Positions 1 through 6,664 of a stretch of DNA of 12,175 nucleotides are shown here, one piece after another (within the stretch, counting starts at the first letter, position 1; every line of letters starts with the position of its first letter). The stretch comes from Candidatus Saccharibacteria bacterium UBA4727. Its GTDB lineage: Bacteria > Patescibacteriota > Saccharimonadia > Saccharimonadales > Saccharimonadaceae. The notes beneath the pieces were generated by a model. That model worked only from the letters and a program-made list of their open reading frames with translations, did no database searches and was not told where the DNA came from. The position numbers were made by a program, and so were the translations under genes. The stretch covers positions 521 to 12,695 of the forward strand of contig DHJF01000022.1 in NCBI GenBank assembly GCA_002404195.1, written 5' to 3'.

Positions 1-145
1 ATCTACCACGTCACCAGCGATACTTCTCAAGGGGTGGCTACGGGTCCTTGCCCAACTGACCCAGACTTACACTACTTTCCATAAGCACTTCAATGGCAAA
101 CCACGTTTCCTGCACAAAGAAAGTCCCAAAACACTCTTTACTTAG
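1..145 (+). other. Unresolved left edge, possible 3' end of an upstream gene
   Basis: Two + strand frames are open from the window edge. Frame 1 runs 27 codons and stops with TAA at 82-84. Frame 2 runs 47 codons and stops with TAG at 143-145. Both use codons common in the neighbouring genes, such as CCA, GTC, ACC and TTC, so codon use does not decide between them. The minus strand also holds a short open stretch. One of these may be the C-terminal end of a gene lying left of the window, but the piece is too short to assign a family. No terminator is evident before the promoter that follows. Confidence 0.25.
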
Positions 146-169
146 ACCGTCTACTTCATGCTATAATTA

Positions 170-192
170 GTTAAATAGACAAACTATTTGAC
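170..192. promoter_or_regulatory. Candidate operator: 23-bp imperfect inverted repeat
   Basis: The arms GTTAAATAG and CTATTTGAC flank the 5-base centre ACAAA. Eight of nine arm positions are complementary. The right arm overlaps the -35 hexamer of the strong promoter at 188-216, the position expected for a repressor that blocks RNA polymerase. The downstream gene encodes a protein full of winged helices, so autoregulation is possible, but that is inference only. Confidence 0.4.
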
Positions 193-216
193 ATTTGATA
201 AATATTGTTCTATAAT
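188..216 (+). promoter_or_regulatory. Sigma-70 type promoter, TTGACA-N17-TATAAT
   Basis: A perfect -35 hexamer TTGACA (188-193) and a perfect -10 hexamer TATAAT (211-216) are separated by the optimal 17 bases. Transcription should begin near 223, leaving a 5' leader of about 56 nt before the ATG at 279. This is the strongest promoter match in the window. A second TATAAT lies at 162-167, with only a poor -35 (TTTACT, 19-base spacer) before it. Confidence 0.85.
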
Positions 217-257
217 TGAAACATATCTCACAGCAAACAATAATTTCGAATCCAAAC

Positions 258-266
258 AGAGAGGAA
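258..266 (+). promoter_or_regulatory. Ribosome binding site that sets the start at 279
   Basis: A purine run containing GAGG (261-264) lies about 12-14 nt before the ATG at 279. The spacing is slightly long but usable. The alternative TTG at 216 overlaps the -10 hexamer, so it cannot lie within the transcript from this promoter. Confidence 0.5.
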
Positions 267-278
267 CGTATTACTTAC

Positions 279-1334
279 ATGGACACAGCCACACAGACAG
301 ATATCGCCACTGGTGTTAAAAATGCCGTTACTGACATTCTTGGAGCTATCGACCAAGAACGCGAACGTGAAATCGTCACTCGCCGCTTTGGCCTGACCGA
401 TCGCCGAGAAACACTCGAACAAATTGGTGAACTCCTCGGCATTACCCGTGAGCGCGTTCGTCAGCTCGAAAAAGCTATTCTTATTCGCCTGAAAATCGCT
501 GCCGATGACGGTAAAATTCCTGCCGTTCACGACATCGAACGCATGATTATTCGCGATTTGTCTGAAGCTGGCCGCGTGGCTCGCGTCAGCGACCTGACTG
601 ATCGCCTTGTCGGGACGAAGAGCGACACCATCAATCGTGCCCACGTCGCCTTTATCGCCGAGCTTGCTCCAAACCTCATCGTTGTTGGCGAAAACGACAA
701 CTATCACCACGCAATCGGTATTAAAGAGTACGGCGATGAAAAAACGATCAAATCGAATGTCGATGAAATTGTTAAAACGATTAAAAAACACGGCGAACCA
801 CTGACCATCGAAGAACTTCACACTAAACTAAGCTACGAGAACCCAAGCCAAGTACGTGCGCTGGCGAGCATCAGCAAGTTCCTGGCTCACCTCAAAGACA
901 GCTGGGGCCTGGCAAAATGGCCAACCGTTAACCCAAAGAATATTCGTGACAAAATCTATGTTATTTTGGCCGACAACGGCAAGCCAATGCATTTTTCTGA
1001 CATCGCGAAGTCTATCAAGGGCAGTGACTTTAAGCGCAAAGACGTTACCACACAGGCAATCCATAACGAACTCATCAAAGATGGTCGTTTTGTCTTAATC
1101 GGTCGAGGCATTTACGCCCTCGACAACTGGGGCTTCTCGAAGGGGACTGTCGCTGACATCATCACCGACGTCCTCAAGAGCGCCACCGAGCCCCTCCACC
1201 GCGACGAAATCGTCAAGCGCGTCCTCAAAAGTCGCCAAGTCAAAGAAACCACTATTTTGCTGAATCTGCAGAGTAAACCCCAATTTAAACGCGTTGCCAA
1301 AGCAACCTATTCATTTGACCCAGACGCAAAGTAG
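279..1334 (+). CDS. Sigma-70 region 4 protein with HARE and other winged-helix domains
   Basis: A 351-residue DNA-binding protein, probably a transcription regulator. Residues about 24-72 match sigma factor region 4, the part that reads the -35 element, including the run GITRERVRQLEKA. Regions 2 and 3, needed for -10 binding and melting, are absent, so it is not a complete sigma factor. Residues about 220-284 resemble a HARE-HTH domain as found in the RNA polymerase delta subunit (HADNGKPMH-like core GKPMHFSDIAK, ending GRGIYALDNWG). By eye, residues about 85-148, 157-214 and 287-346 look like three more winged helices of the same size. The start at 279 is chosen over TTG 216, which sits inside the -10 hexamer. 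A coupling ATPase follows after 46 nt and may be cotranscribed. A role in modulating RNA polymerase at selected promoters is inference. Confidence 0.75.
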   Translation: MDTATQTDIATGVKNAVTDILGAIDQEREREIVTRRFGLTDRRETLEQIGELLGITRERVRQLEKAILIRLKIAADDGKIPAVHDIERMIIRDLSEAGRVARVSDLTDRLVGTKSDTINRAHVAFIAELAPNLIVVGENDNYHHAIGIKEYGDEKTIKSNVDEIVKTIKKHGEPLTIEELHTKLSYENPSQVRALASISKFLAHLKDSWGLAKWPTVNPKNIRDKIYVILADNGKPMHFSDIAKSIKGSDFKRKDVTTQAIHNELIKDGRFVLIGRGIYALDNWGFSKGTVADIITDVLKSATEPLHRDEIVKRVLKSRQVKETTILLNLQSKPQFKRVAKATYSFDPDAK

Positions 1335-1380
1335 CCCGACTTGCAAACCACTTGAACAGGTGAGACAATAAACAGTAGTT

Positions 1381-4242
1381 ATGAGTGTCTTTTTGTGGCT
1401 TATCAACCTTTTGCTCCAGTGGTACATCTGGATGCCCCTTGTTGTGCTCTTGGTCTTCTTGACTTGGCGTAACCATCGTCGCATCGACGCCGTGCGCGAT
1501 ATCGAAAGCGTACTGCTGATTTTAGAGATTCCAAAAGCCAACGACAAGTCCGAGCTCGCCGCCGAACAACTGTTTGCTAGTTTGCACGGTATTCTGCGTG
1601 ACAAAGCTGAGCTTAAATTAACCGGTGGTATTCAAGAGCACGTTAGTTTCGAAATCGCCTCCGTTAATGGCCAGATTCGATTCTACGCCTGGGTACCAAA
1701 AACACTCCAAAGTTTCGTCGAAGGCCAGATTTATTCCCAGTATCCATCAGTCCAAATCCACGAAGCCGACGAAGATTACGTCACTCACGAACGCCAACAT
1801 AGCATCGTCTACACCTCCGAGATCAACCTGACAAATAGCGAATTCCTCCCAATCAAAACCTTCCAAAGCTTTGAAGTCGACCCGCTGGCCGGTATTACCG
1901 GTACGCTTGCCAAGCTCGAATCGACCGGAGAGGAGTTGTGGGTACAGGTATTAGCCCGACCAATTGCCGACAATTGGCAGAAGCAATCCGACAACTGGAT
2001 AAAAAGCGTCAAAAACGGCAAACCATTCGCATTTATCACCGGTGACGGCTTTAATCTACGCTGGGTCGGGGGACTATTCGAAGCTCTCTGGAAACCACCA
2101 GAACACGGCGACGGCAAAACCGGCGGAACTGTCAAAGAATTATCTGAGCGCGACAAAACACGTCTGGCCGAAGCTGAAAAGAAGGCTACCAAACTTGGCT
2201 ACCAAGTCAAGATTCGCTTAGCCTACCTTGGTGAAAGTCCGGTGAATGCCAAACTGCGCATGCAGGCCATCGTCGGTACTTTTAAGCAGTTCAATAGTAC
2301 CAACCTAAACGGCTTCAAAATTGCCAACGCCAGTTTTAAAAAAGAAGATTTAGCGCACTACCGCGCCCGTTTATTTATGGATCGCGGCTTTATTTTGAAC
2401 ATCGAAGAGCTGGCCAGTGTGTTTCACTTGCCGCACACTAATGTTGAAACACCGAATATCGTCTGGGCTAGTAATAAGACCGCCGAACCGCCAGCCAAGC
2501 TACCCGTTATCACTGGAAACGCCGCCATCGACGAGAATATCAGCGCCTTCGGCCTAACGAACTTCCGTGGCATCAACCACCAGTTCGGCATGCTGCGTTC
2601 CGACCGCTCGCGTCACGTCTATATTATTGGTCAGACCGGTGCAGGTAAATCAGGAACGCTCGAGCTATTCGCACTGTCTGATATCTTCCATGGGCAAGGC
2701 TACGCCATTATCGACCCGCACGGTGACTTTGCCGTCGACAATATGCGCTTTATTCCTGGCTCACGCATGCAAGACGTCGTCTACTTCAACCCAGCCGACA
2801 CTGCCTATCCACTCGGCTTTAATCCGCTCGAGGTAACAGACCCAGCCCACAAAACCAACATCAGTTCCGAGGTCATCGGCGTGCTCAAGCGTATGTTTGG
2901 CGAAAGCTGGGGTCCGCGCTTGGAATACATCCTGCGTTACACCATCTTGGCACTGCTCGACCGCCCAACCACCACCATGCTCGATATCACGCGCATGTTG
3001 ACAGATAAGAAGTTTCGTAAAGAAACGCTGGCGTATTGTACCGACACTGTCGTACTGCAGTTTTGGAATGTTGAGTTCGCCAGCTGGACGGATAAATTCC
3101 AGGCCGAGGCGATTGCGCCGGTACTCAACAAGGTCGGTGCCTTTACTGCCAACCCAGTGATTCGTAATATCATCGGCCAGCCAAAGAGCACCTTTAACAT
3201 CCGTGAAATCATGGACGAAGGCAAAATTCTGATCGTCAATCTCTCCAAGGGTCTGATTGGCGAAGACAACGCGTCCATTCTCGGGGCCTTCTTGGTCACC
3301 AAAATTCAGCTGGCCGCCATGAGTCGCTCCGACATCCCGAAAATCGAGGATCGCCGTCCGTTCTATCTGTACGTTGACGAGTTCCAGAACTTTGCCACCG
3401 ATTCATTCGCGACCATTCTGTCCGAGGCCCGTAAATACGGCCTGAACCTGACCGTCGCCAACCAGTACATTTCCCAGATGAGCGACACCGTGCGCGACGC
3501 TGTCTTTGGTAACGTTGGTACCATGATTTGTTTCCGCGTTTCAGCCGATGACGCACCGATTCTGTCGAAGCAGTTTGAGCCGCAGTTTGAGCCAACCGAC
3601 TTGCTACAAATGCACAACCGTAACTTTATCATCAACATGGTGATCAAAGGAGAGAAGTCACCAGCCTTTAGCGCCTCAACCCTGACACTGCCGCCACCAC
3701 AGATTGACAACAGTGGTCGTATCGTCGAGAATACTCGTCGCCTGTACAGCCGTAACCGTGCCGATATCGAGGCAGAAATTAGTAATTCTATGCAGCAGCA
3801 GAACGCACCGACCTCTGCACCAGCGCCAAAATCAAACACCCTTGGTCGTCAGTGGCCAATTAACGCCCAGTCGCAAACCGTCACCCCTGAGCGACCACAA
3901 CAGCGCCCAGCCACATCGTCACCGCGACCAGCTGCAACTACTGCCACTCCTCCAGCTTCAGCAGGGGAGCAGCGCCCCGCACCAGTAGCCTCAGCCTCAA
4001 CGAATCCTACCGACCCATCGGCACCACCAAAGCGCAAACGCACCCGTAGCCGCAAGAAAAAGACCCCTCAGGACGGCGAATTACCACCAGTCGTTACCAA
4101 TAACCGTCCAACATCGGCCGAACCAAACACCGCGGGCGGGGAAGACAGAGCCGAGCCTCGCCAAAACCGAGCCTCTACTCCAAACTCAGCACCTCAACCA
4201 GCGAAATCCGCCGGTGACCCAACTGAGCTACGACTCCGATAA
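1381..4242 (+). CDS. Membrane-anchored VirD4/TraG-like (HerA/FtsK superfamily) ATPase
   Basis: A 953-residue P-loop ATPase of the type IV secretion coupling-protein kind. Such proteins use ATP to feed DNA or protein into a membrane channel. Residues about 3-28 form one membrane segment near the N terminus, followed by basic NHRRID. Residues about 60-360 form a region I cannot assign. The motor holds Walker A GQTGAGKS (417-424, Lys423), a following DPHGD (445-449), and Walker B FYLYVDEFQNF (661-671, Asp666/Glu667). The VANQ motif (692-695) fits the TraD/TraG TraM-recognition region. Residues about 802-953 are a Pro/Ala/Ser/Thr-rich, probably disordered tail with a basic patch KRKRTRSRKKK (884-894). 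The ATG at 1381 is preceded by an in-frame TAA at 1369; AGGTGAG (1358-1364) is a distant ribosome site. No other secretion gene is in the window, so the substrate is unknown. Confidence 0.8.
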   Translation: MSVFLWLINLLLQWYIWMPLVVLLVFLTWRNHRRIDAVRDIESVLLILEIPKANDKSELAAEQLFASLHGILRDKAELKLTGGIQEHVSFEIASVNGQIRFYAWVPKTLQSFVEGQIYSQYPSVQIHEADEDYVTHERQHSIVYTSEINLTNSEFLPIKTFQSFEVDPLAGITGTLAKLESTGEELWVQVLARPIADNWQKQSDNWIKSVKNGKPFAFITGDGFNLRWVGGLFEALWKPPEHGDGKTGGTVKELSERDKTRLAEAEKKATKLGYQVKIRLAYLGESPVNAKLRMQAIVGTFKQFNSTNLNGFKIANASFKKEDLAHYRARLFMDRGFILNIEELASVFHLPHTNVETPNIVWASNKTAEPPAKLPVITGNAAIDENISAFGLTNFRGINHQFGMLRSDRSRHVYIIGQTGAGKSGTLELFALSDIFHGQGYAIIDPHGDFAVDNMRFIPGSRMQDVVYFNPADTAYPLGFNPLEVTDPAHKTNISSEVIGVLKRMFGESWGPRLEYILRYTILALLDRPTTTMLDITRMLTDKKFRKETLAYCTDTVVLQFWNVEFASWTDKFQAEAIAPVLNKVGAFTANPVIRNIIGQPKSTFNIREIMDEGKILIVNLSKGLIGEDNASILGAFLVTKIQLAAMSRSDIPKIEDRRPFYLYVDEFQNFATDSFATILSEARKYGLNLTVANQYISQMSDTVRDAVFGNVGTMICFRVSADDAPILSKQFEPQFEPTDLLQMHNRNFIINMVIKGEKSPAFSASTLTLPPPQIDNSGRIVENTRRLYSRNRADIEAEISNSMQQQNAPTSAPAPKSNTLGRQWPINAQSQTVTPERPQQRPATSSPRPAATTATPPASAGEQRPAPVASASTNPTDPSAPPKRKRTRSRKKKTPQDGELPPVVTNNRPTSAEPNTAGGEDRAEPRQNRASTPNSAPQPAKSAGDPTELRLR

Positions 4243-4274
4243 ACATTCGTAGTAATAACTACTGCGCCTATGCA

Positions 4275-4305
4275 TTGACGCGCATATGGTTACCCGCGCT
4301 ATACT
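4275..4305 (+). promoter_or_regulatory. Possible promoter of the leader before the 82-residue gene
   Basis: TTGACG (4275-4280) and TATACT (4300-4305) each match the sigma-70 consensus at five of six positions, but the spacer is 19 bases, longer than optimal. Transcription would start near 4312 and read through about 270 nt before the gene at 4582. Confidence 0.4.
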
Positions 4306-4455
4306 AGCTATGGTCATGTGAGTACTGGTGGAGAAACCTTTTTACTGACAGACTATTTAAACAATTAGTCGACATACACACTAGCTGCGCTACTATGCAA
4401 TCAGCCAAGCGTCCCTGCCGCACTACATATTCAACTGCTACTTCAGGTGATACAG

Positions 4456-4478
4456 CAAAAAACAGGCGGTGTTTTTTG
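4456..4478. terminator. A/T-tract hairpin, possible weak terminator
   Basis: CAAAAAACA and TGTTTTTTG are perfectly complementary 9-base arms around the loop GGCGG. The stem is mostly A-T, so it is weak as a stem, but it offers a T-run on both strands. Confidence 0.3.
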
Positions 4479-4506
4479 TCTCCTCGTAGCTTACTCATAA
4501 ATCCGC

Positions 4507-4540
4507 AACTGACCGATTTTCTTGTTGTCAGTTTTTTATT
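4507..4540 (+). terminator. Intrinsic terminator upstream of the 82-residue gene
   Basis: The arms AACTGAC (4507-4513) and GTCAGTT (4527-4533) form a 7-bp stem with a 13-nt loop, followed directly by a T-run (4532-4537). It ends 28 nt before the ribosome site of the next gene, so it would stop transcripts entering from upstream unless it is disrupted. Confidence 0.5.
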
Positions 4541-4567
4541 TACTAAAAAATAAACTTTTTTATCTCG

Positions 4568-4574
4568 AGGGGAG
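4568..4574 (+). promoter_or_regulatory. Strong Shine-Dalgarno, AGGGGAG
   Basis: This purine-rich site lies 7 nt before the ATG at 4582. It fixes that start over the in-frame TTG at 4522, which lies inside the terminator-like hairpin. Confidence 0.75.
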
Positions 4575-4581
4575 TACGAAT

Positions 4582-4830
4582 ATGCCTCAATTAACACCAA
4601 TCAATAACCCAGTTACCATCACTTCTATGGGCTTTGGCCGCAATATGCGCGCCTATCCACGCCGCATGGAGTATGGTGGCACGACCTATAACTTCATCGA
4701 CGCCGGACTGCGCACGATTATCCGCAAGGGTGAACGCATTACACAGTTTCTGACGATGAGCGACGGCGTGCATGACTACCAGCTCCGTAACGATCTAGGC
4801 GGCGTCTGGACGCTTCTGAGCATTCAGTAG
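4582..4830 (+). CDS. Conserved-looking 82-residue protein of unknown function
   Basis: An 82-residue soluble protein with no signal peptide or membrane segment. I do not recognise a named family, though small proteins of this shape (an arginine-rich PRRMEYGGTTYNFIDAG stretch, then RKGERITQFLTMSDG and a C-terminal VWTLL) seem familiar from Saccharibacteria. The alternation of short hydrophobic and polar stretches suggests a small mostly beta fold. It has the best ribosome site in the window, a dedicated terminator after it and a structured leader before it, so it is probably a monocistronic, well expressed and separately controlled gene. It carries many Arg, Tyr and Gly residues and no cysteine; nucleic-acid binding is possible but unproven. 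Confidence 0.75.
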   Translation: MPQLTPINNPVTITSMGFGRNMRAYPRRMEYGGTTYNFIDAGLRTIIRKGERITQFLTMSDGVHDYQLRNDLGGVWTLLSIQ

Positions 4831-4847
4831 CGTATCACTGGGCAAAT

Positions 4848-4886
4848 AAACACGGGCAGGGGACTAAACACACCTGCCCGTGTTTT
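4848..4886. terminator. Terminator after the 82-residue gene
   Basis: The arms AAACACGGGCAGG (4848-4860) and CCTGCCCGTGTTT (4873-4885) are perfectly complementary over 13 bp around a 12-nt loop, with a TTTT end on the + strand and an AAAA start that becomes a T-run on the other. It lies 17 nt after the stop codon and may work in both directions. It is the most stable hairpin in the window. Confidence 0.85.
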
Positions 4887-4925
4887 CATAGCCGTTAAAT
4901 GAGTTTGGCACTTATAAGACATAGA

Positions 4926-4946
4926 ATAGAACAAAAATAGAACATT
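4926..4946. repeat. 21-bp direct repeat, copy 1 (GAAC-N7-GAAC)
   Basis: Identical over 21 bases to 5641-5661 and in the same orientation. It contains two TAGAACA half-sites 11 bp apart, about one helical turn, giving the core GAACAAAAATAGAAC. An extra TAGAA sits just left of it at 4922-4926. The arrangement resembles a dimeric regulator site. Confidence 0.75.
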
Positions 4947-5640
4947 TTATATTAGTACACAATTAGCCACTAAGCACACACGAAACGTGTCCGAGCGTAA
5001 AATCACACGTCAGTCTGCAATAATACAACGTGGCTAGTAATATACAAAAAAACGGCACAAAGACTGAATGAATCGCACATAGACAAAGAGAGCAGTAGCA
5101 AGGCAAAATAATGATTTTATCAAACGGGAAGCGGCATGAAAGTATCGATACGCATGAATGAGTAGTCATAATTGATATATAGATTATGTGTCGCACAATA
5201 TATCTTTTACGACATAGGTATATGGATAGGAAGATGATTACTGATACGTCTTTATAGATGGCATATTTTACTACAGTGACTCTGCAAGGGTATCACTACT
5301 GTCTTTATGCGTCTATGTACAAACATCTGCGCACATTCATGTTCGCGCACGTGTCACACCAAACATACCGTAGCTATCCTAGGGGGGTTCTCAGTCAGGC
5401 ATGTCGAGTGCCAACAATATCGGTTTCTACAACGCTACGCACAAATAGTTTTCCACACTTGGCGAGCGGAAGGCATTTGACTTTTTGCATTTTCCATACT
5501 CTTCTATATGTTTTTTGACTTTTATGTCACTTGCTTTTCAAATATTTTATTACCCTTCCCCTGCCTTGCCCTATGTGTCGTAATTTGCTTTTTTGTTAAA
5601 TATATATTTTTATATAGTTTTTTACATTCCCCATCGTCTG

Positions 5641-5661
5641 ATAGAACAAAAATAGAACATT
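5641..5661. repeat. 21-bp direct repeat, copy 2 (GAAC-N7-GAAC)
   Basis: Exact copy of 4926-4946, start-to-start distance 715 bp. It lies one base from the hairpin that follows ftsQ, so on the minus strand it also supplies the T-rich tail of that hairpin. Confidence 0.75.
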
Positions 5662-5662
5662 A

Positions 5663-5700
5663 GCGAAAGGAGCGGTGAAGTCACTTCACTCCTCTATCGC
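5663..5700 (-). terminator. Hairpin at the end of the division/cell-wall operon
   Basis: A long interrupted stem: GCGA, GGAG and GGTGAA (5663-5679) pair with TTCACT, CTCT and TCGC (5685-5700), with two G-T pairs and small mismatches, around a 5-base loop GTCAC. It starts one base after the ftsQ stop codon. On the minus strand it is followed by TAATGTTCTATTTTTG, a broken T-tract. It probably terminates or protects the 3' end of the operon mRNA. Confidence 0.6.
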
Positions 5701-5701
5701 A

Positions 5702-6640
5702 CTAGAGATAAAAGGCTCGCCTGCTGGTACGCACGTCAAGGTATTGTGGCGACTGGCCGTGGCTCGTTAGCCATGCCGCCGAGCGCGCCATATCTTCTAC
5801 CTGCTCCCCCGCTGGACGATCGACTGATAACTTAATCGGGTACCCAACATCCTTCAAACGAACTTCTACCTGTCGGGTTGTGCCTTGAGGGATAATTACC
5901 TGCGTGACAGTAAGCTGGCTCTTCGCCGCCTGGCCGACCACGCGACCAACAAAGCCGAGGAACTGGTTGCTGGCAATCGCTTGACCGGCCGCTACTTGGA
6001 CGCCACTATCATCAACAATCTGCACGGCCGGCTTGGCAAAATAATTACGCGTAAACGAGATGCCGTCACTATCAACATATTCTTGTTGACCGCCAATACT
6101 CCAGCCGGCGATTGGTTGACGCATAGTTAGCGTAAAACGAGTCACACCAAGGCCCGCCGACCCATCCAGCTGGATAGCAGCAACTTCCGGCGTGAGTGAC
6201 TGCACAAAGCTGCTCAGATGCGTCGTGTTCAACAAAAAACGGAAGCGCTCAATAGGCTGCTGGTTGAAATATTGCTCGATGGCCGCGTTATACGATGAAT
6301 CGAGCGGTACTGACACGTCTGCCGTATGCACCGCAACATGTGCCGTAAACTGCGACACAAGACTATACAATATCGTACAGACAAGAACGACCCCAAACAG
6401 TATGATACCGATATGACGCCGATGCCGCACGAGATCATGCGTCCGGACGCGTTCTGATTTGAGTTGAGCGTGCGCTTCGCCAACCGTTGAAACCTGTGAA
6501 GAGGCGCTACCGGTGAGGGTGCGATTACGGCGAAAATTATAGCGCTGATCAAGACTAGCGCTTGTGACGCGTTCGCTCGTATCCGGCTGAGACTGGCGAC
6601 GCCGAGGTACATCTGGTTGTTTTTTCGAAAAAAGTGACAT
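5702..6640 (-). CDS. ftsQ: FtsQ/DivIB-type cell division protein
   Basis: A 312-residue bitopic membrane protein of the divisome; FtsQ proteins link the early cytoplasmic ring to the late enzymes FtsW/FtsI through FtsL and FtsB. Residues 1-76 are a basic, Ser/Arg-rich cytoplasmic tail, about 77-99 a single membrane segment, and the rest is extracytoplasmic. The stretch MRQPIAGWSIGGQQEYVDSD (173-192) fits the beta-domain pattern R-x-P-x-A-x-W with a following VDxDG, and the end YLDVRTSRRAFYL fits the usual C terminus. The POTRA region (about 100-165) is weakly conserved. It is the last gene of the operon, 24 nt after murG, with no clear Shine-Dalgarno sequence. The family is divergent, but position and C-terminal motifs agree. 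Confidence 0.8.
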   Translation of the reverse strand: MSLFSKKQPDVPRRRQSQPDTSERVTSASLDQRYNFRRNRTLTGSASSQVSTVGEAHAQLKSERVRTHDLVRHRRHIGIILFGVVLVCTILYSLVSQFTAHVAVHTADVSVPLDSSYNAAIEQYFNQQPIERFRFLLNTTHLSSFVQSLTPEVAAIQLDGSAGLGVTRFTLTMRQPIAGWSIGGQQEYVDSDGISFTRNYFAKPAVQIVDDSGVQVAAGQAIASNQFLGFVGRVVGQAAKSQLTVTQVIIPQGTTRQVEVRLKDVGYPIKLSVDRPAGEQVEDMARSAAWLTSHGQSPQYLDVRTSRRAFYL

Positions 6641-6664
6641 AGCGGTACTGTTATTGTATCAAAC

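Larger units (their letters stand above)
4306..4581 (+). promoter_or_regulatory. Structured leader, candidate attenuator or small RNA
   Basis: This stretch holds no credible gene but has ordered structure: a promoter-like sequence at its left end, hairpin GACTA/TAGTC (4351-4370), a perfect 9-bp A/T hairpin (4456-4478), then a terminator-like hairpin with a T-run (4507-4540), and finally the ribosome site of the next gene. ACTGACA at 4344-4350 duplicates the left arm of the last hairpin, so that hairpin's right arm (GTCAGT, 4527-4532) could pair at either place. That is the geometry of a transcription attenuator. I recognise no known riboswitch, tmRNA, 6S, SRP or RNase P signature. It could equally be a free-standing small RNA ending near 4537. 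Confidence 0.35.
4887..5662. other. Gene-poor A/T-rich convergent intergenic region
   Basis: About 780 bases lie between the terminator of a + strand gene and the end of the - strand operon, with no credible coding frame. The two longest frames, 4963-5196 (-) and 5258-5518 (+), lack ribosome sites and encode Cys/His/Tyr-rich, unprotein-like sequences. The left part is A-rich on the + strand and the right part (about 5440-5640) is T-rich. Contents worth noting are the two 21-bp repeats, a small cluster of ACACG/CGTGT arms (4978-5010) that can form alternative hairpins, and CATAAT-N10-ATTATG (5167-5188). I see no tRNA or known RNA. Confidence 0.6.

Noticed and set aside
216..278. TTG start at 216 giving a 21-residue longer regulator
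   Set aside because: The TTG begins at the last base of the -10 hexamer, upstream of the expected transcript start, and has no ribosome site. The ATG at 279 is preceded by GAGG.
4395..4553. Plus-strand frame of 52 codons in the leader region
   Set aside because: No ribosome site, reads through both hairpins, and the composition (Cys, Arg, Thr, Ser rich) does not look like a protein.
4304..4600. Minus-strand frame of 98 codons in the leader region
   Set aside because: No ribosome site at its first start or at the internal ATG near 4495, overlaps the start of a well-supported + strand gene, and runs opposite to its neighbours. The + strand is equally open here.
5167..5188. dif-like CATAAT-N10-ATTATG
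   Set aside because: XerCD dif sites have the inner arms separated by about 6 bases and a 28-bp layout; here the spacing is about 6 bases too long and the outer arms do not match.
5449..5457. DnaA-box-like TTTTCCACA
   Set aside because: Only one copy was found, with no cluster and no dnaA nearby; a single 8-of-9 match in A/T-rich DNA is expected by chance.
4963..5518. Two frames in the intergenic region, 4963-5196 (-) and 5258-5518 (+)
   Set aside because: Neither has a ribosome site, both encode Cys/His/Tyr-rich low-likelihood sequences, and codon use differs from all neighbouring genes.
5669..5779. Short + strand frame with GGAG and GTG just right of repeat copy 2
   Set aside because: The apparent ribosome site and start are parts of the hairpin after ftsQ; the frame is about 35 codons long and antisense to the end of ftsQ.
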